From: Brachycybe producta
Taxonomy: Eukaryota > Arthropoda > Diplopoda > Playtdesmida > Andrognathidae
Assembly (NCBI GenBank): GCA_036925085.1
Contig: JAUPFP010000036.1
Coordinates: 1,488,001 to 1,552,000, forward strand
DNA: 64,000 nt
Direction: 5' to 3'
Below are positions 11,801 through 23,982 of this stretch, one piece after another. How positions within the stretch are numbered: the stretch's first letter is position 1; each line of letters starts with the position of its first letter. The translations under genes were made by a program, and so were the position numbers. A model generated the notes under the pieces. That model searched no databases. It was not told the origin of the DNA and saw only the letters and a program-made list of their open reading frames with translations.

Positions 11801-14800
11801 TAATAATCAGTCAGGAATAACGAGAATCTAATTCGATGCAACAAACTTTGAGTCTTGCCTTTACGCAGTGATAATGCGTTTGTTTGCGATTATGTGCGCA
11901 ATTGACAAATCGATCCGAACAATCGTCCATTGGACTGTATCGAAGAAAACCGTGCTGCAAAGACTCGTCGCGTTTCTTGTGCCACTTGAAGTGACGAATC
12001 ATTTCTTCCTTTTTAACAAAAACCTTTCAAAAATAACCAATCAAAAGTCAATTCAAGATCATTTAATTATTTTTGACTTTTTTTTTGTAAAAAAAAAAGA
12101 CATTTGTGTAGTTTTCAATTTTGTGTTCAGTTTTTTTTTCTTAAAATTATTCAGAGAAGCAAGTTTTAACAGTCGAGTTGGACTTCAAAAAAGTTCTCGA
12201 TGTGTATGGTCAAAACCGACCACTCCAGTCGGATGTCAGCTGTAGGGGAGTTGGTCCTAGTATATAGTTGAATGAACTGCAAAAAGTAGTCGTATAGTCT
12301 CCACTTGAGTGAACGGTTTCGTGGTCACACACGTCGACTTCTTTCTTCAGTCCACCTCGACCACTAAAAATCGCTCCTGTTCGAGCGCATTTTTTTCACA
12401 CGAACACTTTCTGTCGCCACAAGAGTGGCGATGAGTGTCCGAGTTCAACGACAAGTGGCGGACACCGCCTGTTTGCCAATGGTAATCAAGTTCATGCTAC
12501 GGTCAAACACTACATAAAGCTCCTTTATGGCGACAAAAAGTGTTTCGTGTGAAGCATATCTAAAAGAAGCTTCACACGAACCACAGATGGCCGAGTTTGG
12601 CTTCAATTGTCTCCATTTTTTTTTACAAAACGTTTGTTTTTAATATACACACCCTTGAACTGCAATCTAAACAATGGAAATGTTCTCTATAGTTAAGGTC
12701 CTTGCAATAACGGCTACCACATTCCATTGCACTTGAAAACCTAAATTACAACAAAAAAATCAATTAATTTAGTAATTCTGTTAAATTTTAAATTCAGTAA
12801 TAAGTAAAAAAAAATGGTGTGTACTTACTTATGAAAATACCTTTTTACATATCTCGAATAGTCGATCGGAACACCTTTACCGTGGTGGTCCTTAAAAAGA
12901 CTTGTACTTATCGGAGCCCCACCAGGACCTAAAACTGAATAAGAAATTAATAAGAAATATTAATAAAGTTGAAACTTTTAAAATTCCAATCTAACTTTAT
13001 TATGTCAGAATTTATTAAATGAATTTGCATTTAATTTTACTTCAAGAATTAATATCAGAAGCAAAAATTCAGATAAAAACCTGAGTGTTTTTTTTAAACT
13101 AGAAGGGAAACTAAATCACTAAAGTGTATTTTTATGTTTACGTTTTTTAAATAAGCATTTTAATGCAGTTTTATAAAATGACCCAACTTAAAGCTGATGA
13201 CATTCTTTTAATTTTTGGCCAATAAAAAGTTTATTTTGAAAGATATCATCAACATGAAAAATACTATTAATTGATTGAGAGAGCTACCCGTTCTAGTTTC
13301 CAACACACTTTCATCTTCTTAGCGTTGTTCTTTACTTTACTTACTAGCTTCAAATGTGTATTTTCTAGTTTTTTTTGTTATATTGAAATATAAACAATAA
13401 ACGGTACCAATTACTAGATTTGGGGCGTTTATTTTGAGACATACTGTATTATAACTCGTCATAGATAAAATTTGTTAGAAAATTGTTATTAAACAGTTAA
13501 AATATAGAGAAAGAGATATAGTTGTTCATAAAAACACGCAACTCAGAATATATTTCATTTTTCAAAAGCAGACAAGAATAATAATAAATGTTTCTAGTAT
13601 TTATCTAATAAACAGCTATCGTTGTTTGAGACACAATGGAAACACTTGTGATGATTTGAGAATGATTCTCTTATTTTATCATTTTTTTTTCCTCTCTCAT
13701 CAAACAAACGTTTATATATATATATATATTTTTTTTATTTCAAACATTCAAAACTTTTTAGATTCTTGTCATAAAAAGTTTTGTTTTCCTTTCTCTTGTT
13801 TATAATTTCTTTTATGTATTTTTCAGGGTGAAACTTATTTTTGTTAAGAAAAAAAAACACATTAATAATCTGTTTTGAAACTGTGGTAACAAATTTTCAT
13901 TTTATGAATTAACTTAATAATATGGAATTGAAATAAAATACAAAAAGTGATAATAACAGTTCGTGATCGTCGTTACAAGAAAAAACGCCACAAACAAAAA
14001 GATTTCTTCACGAAATACTTTTTTTTTTCATAATTTGCTGCTTTTGTGGCAAATGGTAAAATGCCACCATAAACTCAATACAAAAAGCATAAAAATTGGC
14101 TTTTATCAGAGGTTTCAATTCAAAACTCATTTTACTCGAGGGCTACATCGAGAATTTCACAGACAAGCGACTTTTTGTGGTCGAGATGGAGTACAAAAAG
14201 TGGTCGGCATATAGCCAAAACCGTCTACATTGTAGGCTACTCGAGTCAACTGCCAAGGATAGGCAATTAGAAATCGGGACAAACAGAAGTTGGCTCCGCC
14301 ATTTTTATGACGACTGGCAACTTCTAATTGGTTTGTTGTGTGGTTCGACGTTGACAAGGGCGGAGCAACTGACGTCAGACTACATAACCAACCAATTAGA
14401 AGTTGCGTTCGTCATAAAAAGGGCGGGGCCAACTTCTGTTTGTCCCGATTTCTAATTGCCTGCACTGCGAGGATGTTCGGAAACTGATTTCCAGTGTATA
14501 GAGAGTTGAAGATTCGACTGGTCGGTTTTCGTCACATGCTGACCACTTTTTTTTTTGCAATCCTAACTGTTACACCTAAAACCTAACTATTAAAAATCTA
14601 ATAACACGAAATATATATTTTCGGTCCAGTCCCATGAAATAACGCAAAAATTCTTTTAACATAAAATTCGTTTAACAAGAAAGACAAACAAAAAACATTC
14701 TGGTCTCTTCCATTTTGTGTTAAACAGTTCCCACCATATACAATGATTTGAAGTTTATTTTTTTGTGAATACCCTAAATGATCATAATTTCTAGAAAAAA

Positions 14801-17800
14801 AAGTGAAATTCACAATAAGAATGGTGAATTTTCGCTTTCAGGAACATGACCTTTTTGGCTTTGATCTCTAAAGCACATTAACATACATATTCAATGGTCT
14901 CCTAAGCCAGCTGGCTCACTAAGCACAGTCGCCGACTTAGCCCACTAAGAAAAATGATCCACTAAGCCCATCACTAAAGTGGGTGTTGTCTGGCCTGCAA
15001 TTCCATCAGTTCTCTGCAACCATATGGCAGCCCAGCATACCTTCACAAATGAGGCAGTTTTCGCTTACACCTTTACAGATGGTGACAGTACTGACGGCAC
15101 AGACAGGAGCAACAACAGCACCAGTAGCGGATCTGGTACAGATGGCTAGTGTAAACCAACCAGACTGCCATGAACTCTTCAGCGATCTACAATTTACACT
15201 TAGTCTGACACTTGCCCTCGGGCACCCCAGTGTTTATTGTTTTCCTATTGTGTCTGTAACAGACTGTTGTATGCCCTCGGGCATGAGTGGCCTAAAGCCT
15301 ATTGGTGGGTGGGCCGTGGTAGTAATTTGCAACTAAGCCCAGTGGATGACTAATACCAGCAGTCCACTTAGCTCAATGACCCACTGAGAAAAACGATCCA
15401 CTAAGCACAGTGGTCCACTATGAACAATGACCTTCTAAAGCCAGTGTTCCACTTAGCCCAATGATCCACTAAGCCCAGTCGTCCACTTAGCCCATCGGTC
15501 TACACAACCCAGCAGTCTGCTCAGCTTAGTGGTCTACTGAGCCCAGTGGGCCACTTAGTCCAGTGGTTCTTGATCTATATTGTAGTAAATACTGGTGTAA
15601 TTAATAAAGAAAATCCACTTTCAAAAATAACAATAATAGATGGAAGAATTATAGATGGATGGGAGTAAAAATGTTCTGCTTGACAGAGCGAAACAAAGAC
15701 TAAAAGTTGTGTTTTGTGTGTCTGCTGCACGCCATTGTGGCTATATTTCAATATCTAATAATTATAGAAATTTTAAAAAGAAATATTTACAAATTCACAA
15801 CATTTTATTTTTCAATTCAAAAATGTTCATTTAAAAACCTATTTTCCGTCCTCCATTAAATTTCCACCTTATTTTTTTAATAATATTTTTTATTAAGTGG
15901 CCGTCAAAAGCACTGATGCATACAACCTGTGTGTGTGTCTATCTCTTATTATAGTATATATTGAATATTATTAGTGATATTATTAGTGATGATGTGTGAC
16001 ACAACTACAATTGAACGTTCAAAAAACACAACCAAGCTGAAAATATTAGCCATAATTATCACTATTTGCAACATAATGTGAAAACATTTCTAGTTAATAA
16101 TAAGAGAGAGGACAATGAACAAATTGCAAATTTCACTAAAAATGAAAATAAGAAAGGGGAGGGGGGGGGGAGTGGGATGAAGAGTTAAGTTTTTAACCTT
16201 TTCAAAAGTTTTTGCTAATTAAATTCAACATAAAGAAGATTTACATAAAAGAATCAATTGTAACTTTAAAAAACATTGACTCTTTTCTTGTTCCTTTTTT
16301 GTTTTTAATATACAAAAATCAACATTTTATCTAAACTTTAAACAAATCAAATTTTAATTTATAAAAAAAATTCCATTAGATTCAAAACCATTAATAAAAT
16401 TTCATTTTTTGCTCGTTCTTTTTAATTTTAATTTTTAGTATGAAATAAATCAAATTTTTATCTAAGATTTAAATAAAATAAAATTTTAACTTTAAAAACA
16501 TTAAGATATTTTTCATTCCTTTCATATTAATTTTAATTTTCAAAATTTTATTTAAAATTTAAATAATAAATCCAATTAAAAATTCTATTAAAATTTTTTG
16601 ACTTTCCTCGTTCCCTTTTCTTAATTTTAATTATGAATAAAATAAATCTAACTTTTATCTAAAATTACAGAAAAAATATTACATTTAATAAAAAAATCTA
16701 TAAAAAAAAATCCATCTTTAAAAAATATTAAAAAAATTGACTTTTTTCTTGTTCTTTTTTTTTTAATTTTCAATAAAAGAAAGGAAAATTTTATCTAAAC
16801 TTTAAACAAACAAATAAAAATTGAATAAAAAATCTATATTTTTTTTATAATTTTAAAACATTAAAGAACTTGACTTTTTTCTCTTTTCCTTTTATTAATT
16901 TTAAATTTCAATATTTAAAAAAAAATCAAAAATTAACAATGTAAAAAGTTCAAAAAAATGTTACAAAGAAGATGGTAAGAAAGAATTACTGAAAATGTCT
17001 TTCAACAAAACACAAACAAAAAAAAATAATAATACAAATAACATAGAAATTAACGAAGAGACTTTTCCTTGAAAAAAAAATTAAAATGAAATAAAGTGCC
17101 ATTTATTTGATAAAGCAATTTACAAAATGTAATTGCTGTCAAAAAATTAGACAAAAAGTCAATGACCCCTTTCTTTTTTCAATTTTTTTTTTTCTAAAGA
17201 AAGGAAATGCAATTTTGAAAAATTTATTCGTCTATTAAAAATACTTAAATGAGGATTGATGACCGTTTAAAAAACGGTGATATCCATGGATGAATAAAAA
17301 ATTACCCCCACTTGGCCCCACCCATTTTCTAAACTTTTAACCACTTAGATTAAAGAAAAATAGCGCAAAATAAAATAATTACGGCTTCATAACATTTGAA
17401 CTTTTTAACATATCAACCCCCCCCCCCCCCCCCCCTATTCTAATATTAAATAAAAAGAAGAAAAAAAAATACTATAGAATATTTCTTGAAAAAAAATTAT
17501 GATATTTCCACTTTCATTTTTATGCAATATCTCAAGCAAATGTTTCTCAATCTGTGACTCAAAGGGCCAATTGCGAAGTAACAATCCCGTTTAGATCAAC
17601 AACCAATTATGGATTTTTCAATTGAATACACTATAGTTAGAGGCTAGAACTTTCTAGTTGGCAACTGATAGTAAAAAGACATCTACCCTCTAACCAGTCT
17701 TTTTTATTAGAAAAAAGCCATAATTTCAGTTGCTCTAATGATGATGATGTATACTTCACAATTGGCTCTTGGGCCACAAATTGAGAAACATTTGCTTGAT

Positions 17801-20800
17801 ATTGCATAAAAATCCAAGCTCTAATCATAAAGTTTTGAAAGAAAGCAAAATTTCTTCTAATACATTTTTCATGTATTGAATTATTTTTTTTTTAAAAAAA
17901 TGAATAGATGAAAATTTTCTAAACTGGTTATTAACCACATGGGTCTATATTAAATTACTACCATGTTTAACAAAAATCCGCCTTCAAAATTTTTTTAAAG
18001 AAAATCTTTGAATCTTGCTGCGGAAAAAAAAAGACAAAAGATGTGCAACAAAAATGATGAATAGAAAAAAAGAAAAATCTATGAACAAAACCTGACATTT
18101 TTGAACATTAGAAATTCCAATTGACGGATTTCTTATCCTCAAAAAAAAAACTACTTTAAAAAGTGGCCCAACCTCTAAGAAGAACAGAAAAAAGGCCACA
18201 GAAAATAACCAACAAGAAGAAGAAAAAAAAAAGGTTCCTTGGGATTCAAAGTCAGCATGAAACAGCAAGATACAACATTTTTCTAGTTTTTAAAAATGTT
18301 TTAAGATAAAAAAAAAAGATGGCGATTGTGGTTTTGTCCATCATTCTGTCATTTGATAATAATAAGTGGGAAGTTGTTATTTTTTGTCCATCAACTTCAA
18401 TATATACCGAAAAAGTTAAGCTTTTACATATTTTAAAATAAACCTCAGGACATTGGTGTTGGTGGTGGTGGTAACTTTTGACAGGTCATTTTAAAAACAA
18501 CCATTAAATCAACCGGACATTGGTCTCTTTTCAACATAATCACAAAACCACACATTGTAAATCAAATTGTTCATTTAACCCTACTTAAAGCAGCCATTGA
18601 AAAATGTGCGAAATTTATGAAAAATAATGGTAATTAGAACTCTGTTGTTTTAGAAGCAACATTAAGGTGGCTGAATAGATATTTTATTATTTATAATATT
18701 TTATATTTGGTTTTATGGCCCTGTTTCCATTGAAACAAAAATAGAAAGTGAAAATGAATTTTGATCAGGTCAATATTTTTAAAAATATTGACCTGATCAA
18801 AAGTCATTAGATATTTTTAAAATTAGTATTATAACTAAACATTTTTTAAAAATTAATAATATAATTATTTTTTTTAATATTTTTAAAATGTTGACCTGAT
18901 CAAAATTCATTTTCACCTCCTATTTTTAATCTAATAGAAACAGAATCCATAGAAGTGACAATACATGTTGCCTAAATTTCTGTTATTCTTATGTATCAGA
19001 AGAAACATTAAAAAAGGTTGAAGACTGTCTTCGAAACTAGAATAGTAAATGTTAAAATAATTGAACAATTTAGAACAAAATAATTCTAAAATCTGTAAGC
19101 AAAAAAATATATAAATATGACACTTAATCAAAATTAAACTAATTTTTTTCTTCTTCTAAGTTCCAAATTGACTGAGAATTTTTTTTAAAAAAAATATGTA
19201 AGAGTCAAATATGAAAATTAATTTCACTTAAAAATCTAATAATTGCCATTGTTTTTTTTTTAAAGATATACAATTATAAAAAGGTTAAAAGGTGTAACAT
19301 GGCACAAAAAAAACTAAAAATTCCTTTTTAAAGAGGGTGGGGTGTCAAAGAGTTTAACTATGAGGCCACACCTCTTTATTTTGTTAAAAAAAAAAACATT
19401 TCTTCCCGTTATGAAAAATTTTGTTTCAAAATAACATGATGGAAGAATGGAAAGAGGGTAAAAGTGCCAAGTTTTCTGACACTTAACAACCTTTTATTTT
19501 TATACATATTTAATCAACCCAACAACCAACCACTAGTTGACAAGATAAACACACAACTGAAATGCCACCTACATTTTTTTTTCTCAACACAACTTGGTGT
19601 GTGTATATTATAAGGAAAAAAATATCAAAAACCAGTCAGTAAAAAAACAACAACAGAAAAACTTACTGCTTGAAAAATGATGTCAAAGTTCATAACATAA
19701 ACTTCAAAAAAATATATGCAACATTAAAAATATTTTTACCAAGAACAAAAGATGAACCAACATCTTATATATAGCATATACAAAGAGGTAGTTCAACTCC
19801 ATGTTAACATGTTTTATGAACAGCTGAGAAAAACTAGAAAAGTGTTTTAGAAAACTAGAAGGGTAGCTTAATCACTAATATCTTGTACACACACACACAC
19901 ACACGAGTCAAATGAATTGAAATTAAATGTGTTTAGGTGAATTATACGGAATCCAGTTAAGGACATGAACACCAAATAAAAATTCACTTTATTTTTAATA
20001 TTTTAAATTGAAATACTAAATGAATAGTTTGTCAATAGTTTATATATTATATTTAAGTATTTAATCAATATTTTCAGATTAACTGAATAAATTGAATTCG
20101 ATATATTGTTTGTTTGTCCTTCGCAGGGCTCTGTAGAACACGTTTATTATTTAAATGCATTTAAATTATCAGGTGTGTACTAGGTATAAGGGTATTTTTA
20201 TGTTTAGATATATTTCAAAATAAACTTTATATAGGCCAGAAATTAACAAAATATCGACTGCTTAAAGTTGGGATATATTATTCAAACTAACAACATAAAA
20301 AGCTTATTTTGAAAGATATATCAAACATAAATATACTCCAAGTGATTGAGAGCTACCCTTCTAGTTTTTTACAACACATTCAAGTTTGTTTCCCTTCATT
20401 TTGCATCAGAAAGGCAGAATATTTTAAGAGTAGAGCTAAGTAGAGCTGGCTCCATCTATAAGCTACTCTCCAACTAGAGCACATAATACTTCAATAGGCT
20501 TAGTTGAGCTACTTCTATATGTTGGTATAGTTAATAGTTATTCAATTATGTTAACTAAAAATAAATTTAGATTAAGTAGAGTTGGCGCCATCTACAGACT
20601 AACACTTATGGCTCCATAGACAAAAGCAACTCTTAGTTAAACTACCTCTATGTATATTTTGAGATGAATATATTTTCTTTTTTGTCTGTCTGTCTATGAT
20701 TCAAAGAATTTGTTTATTTTTGCAATACAAAAAAGCCCACAAAAAATTCCAAAGCCCATTAAAGAAATCTGACTACAAGGGGTAAGAACAATATGAACTT

Positions 20801-23800
20801 TTAAAATATGAACAACAACATAAAAAAATATGTATCTATAACAATAACACCCTCTCCCCCACCCAACCTACTACTTTTTTTCAAATTTTAATTTATTCCT
20901 TACAACACATTCAAGTGTTTTGGCAATTTGCAAAAAAAAAAAAAACCTCTTTAATGTGTTTATTTTTCATATCATATTAAAAGAATGCAACAAGAATGCA
21001 ATCATTGACACTAAACTCATCACAAAAATGACTTAAAAACACGATTGAACTTTTGATTTTTGGAATGCAAATGGGAGAAGTTCAATCCAAATATTTGCAA
21101 AAAAAAAAAAACAGACCAAAGCAAAAAAAAAACCGACTTTCTTTTCAGTTGTTTCGCGCATACTTACCCGAACCTTAAAAGCTGTGCGCACACATCACAT
21201 TTTCAGTTGTCCAACTATAGGACAATGAAATGAGAACCAATTTCAAAGTTAAATAGGGTTGTGAGCACACTACGACGGACTGTTCGCAGACAGTTACAAT
21301 TTGGCGCCGATCGTATGCCCGACTCAACTGTTTGTTGGTGGTTGGCGCCAGGGCACTCATAAAGTGTACTGGGGATGCGCACAACTGACAATTTGATGGT
21401 GTGCGCCCTACTGTATAACAGTTTATTTAAAAAAAAATATTAAGTTGTTTTGAGAGTAGTTAAGGGACTAACCTGAAGCGGATGCAGAAAGAAGTCTCGA
21501 AGGCGCGTTGACATCAAGGCGTGAAGATACTTTGGATGTTGAAGGTGAAGATGATGAAGAAGGCGAAGATGGCGATGGGACACTTCCACCCTTTTGCTTC
21601 TGAAGAGCAGCCAGGGTTAAAATAGTGGTCATGTTGTGGGGTAAAATAACCTACAAATACAAAAAATCACTAAATTAAAACCTCGTCATCATCACAAGAA
21701 CATAAGAATTCAACGTTAAAAACTAGAATAGTAGGCTAATCTTTAAAAATAAAAGTTCCTATCATTTTCTTTTCATTCTAACTTCTTTTGTTTAAAATAC
21801 ATTAGAAATTGTTTTATAGCTTTTTTCTTATGTTTTATTTAGTTTGAGATTATTGAATCTAAAAAAATTCCGAAATTTTAAAAACAAACCGAAAAAAAAA
21901 ATCGACATTTTAACTTCGGGTGAAATTAATTGAAATATATGCAAATATTTTAATTGCATTTTTAATTCTCATCAACTTTTGTAGTTTTGAGAAAGGTCTT
22001 TAATTTCCAACAACTGTTCTATTTTAATTTAACAAACTTTGAACTTCGTTTAACCAAAAATTCCAAAATATTGCTCAAAACAAAAGTTCTAAATGACAGA
22101 CAAAATTGTCTATCAGCAAGTTTACGAAGAATTTTTAAGTTTAGCTTTATTTAAGCTTTGCTTAAAGAGTAAACGCCGGTTTCGAACTCTGAATATTTCA
22201 GTTATTCAGGTGCTAAATGAACAGAAACTTATGCTTTATAAACTAGAAGGTTAGCTAACACTTAAGGGCTTTTCCTGCTAGATATCTTTCAAAATAAGCT
22301 TTTTTATGTGAGTTTGAAAATGACAAAATTTTCAAGCAGAAAATATTTTATAATTTTTGTCTCTAAAAAACTTATTTTCAAAGAAAATACCACATTAAGT
22401 GATTGAGCTACATTTCTAGTTTCTAAAACACTTTCGAAGTTTTTCTTAATTTTGCTCTTCTGAAAAACTGAATATAATTTTCTGCTTCTGAAATTAGAAA
22501 AAAATTTAAGTACACTTTATATGTAAAATTGTATATTATTATAAATTTACCCTGGGATTTCCAATAATTTTCTCTGGAGGTAGACTAGCCAATTTGGACA
22601 TACTATTAACGACTTGACTATGCAACGATTCGTAAAGTTCCTCGTTGAGATGAGTCGACGAAGAAGATGACGAAGACGACGACGAAGAGGTCATTGAAGT
22701 GGTCATCGAAGGCGCACAGGAAGTGACCGAAGGTAGACGGCCACCACCACCGCCACCGCCACTCTTTGACCCCGACCGATGATGATCATGATGACGATGA
22801 TGTTGTTGTTGATGATGATGATGATGAGAATGAGAATGATGATGAGCAGTTTGAGGGTTCCTACTAGAAATGGTACCACCACCGTTACCACCAACGGTAC
22901 AAACAGGTGAAGATGTGGATCCCATATGTGGAAGAGGAGAAGAATTCGGAATGGACGTAGGGACGGATGATGGCAAAAGTCCCAAAGTATTGGACATATT
23001 CTCCAAGATTTTCACTAAAAAAAATAATAGAAACAATAGTAAACAATTAGTTCCTTTTTAATTAACAATTGTTAAGTTCAAAAACAAATCACAAATAAAA
23101 TTTCTTAAATTGGTTTGAAAGTGTAAACGCCTCTAAAACTCTGGTTATTTTGTCATTCTTGTGCAAAATTAAGAGAAACTTGAATGTGTTTTAAATTTAA
23201 AAACTAGAAAGGTAGCTCAAGCAATTTAAGGGTATTTTCATGTTAATATAGTTTAAAATAAGCTTTTTATGCCAATTTCAAAATGACTCAATTGTCCATA
23301 AAACGTTTATTTTGAATGATATCAACCTTAAATAATTCAGCTACCATTCTAGTTTCTAAAAAGCATTCAACTATCTCTTAATTTTACTCCTCCTAAAAAA
23401 AAATCAAAAATAATCAAGGGTCTTATCGCAGGAAGGCAATACGGCTGTCCTATGACAGTAAATTGTCCTATCTAGTTTACAATCTTCTAAAAATCTCAAA
23501 AGCAAATTACAAAATCTCAATACAATGACAAATATTGTATAACATAATATGATAGTAATATAATAATAGCACAAAAGCAATCATAACATAAGGTATGATT
23601 GTCATAATTTTATGATTATTTCTTAAATGAGAGGCCTCAAGAGTTCGAAAACTAACAAAAATCCTAATGAAATCGAATAAATTAGTCATTAATTTAATTC
23701 CTAAATAAATTGCGGACCAGAAAAAAAGCAATTAAACAAATTTGTAGATTTTTTTAAACAAGTGTCCTAAAAACTATTTGTTCTTTTATAATGAGATTGA

Positions 23801-23921
23801 ATAACTTTTGCTGAGAGGTTATTATTATTAATAAACAAAAGAAAATAAATGACAACAAGAAGAACAACAAAAACTATCATTTCTTTCATGTTGTTAACTC
23901 ATATTTATAATAAATACAAGC

Positions 23922-23982
<61 letters not shown>

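Noticed and set aside
12003..12017. Alternative exon 6 acceptor after AAAAAG
   Set aside because: It would drop VFVKK and leave the first finger with only 8 residues between Cys and His; the upstream TTTGAAAG site restores the conserved 13.
14983..15336. 117-codon open frame
   Set aside because: Lies between minisatellite blocks, has no ATG at its start, no domain and no conserved composition; kept only as part of the island finding.
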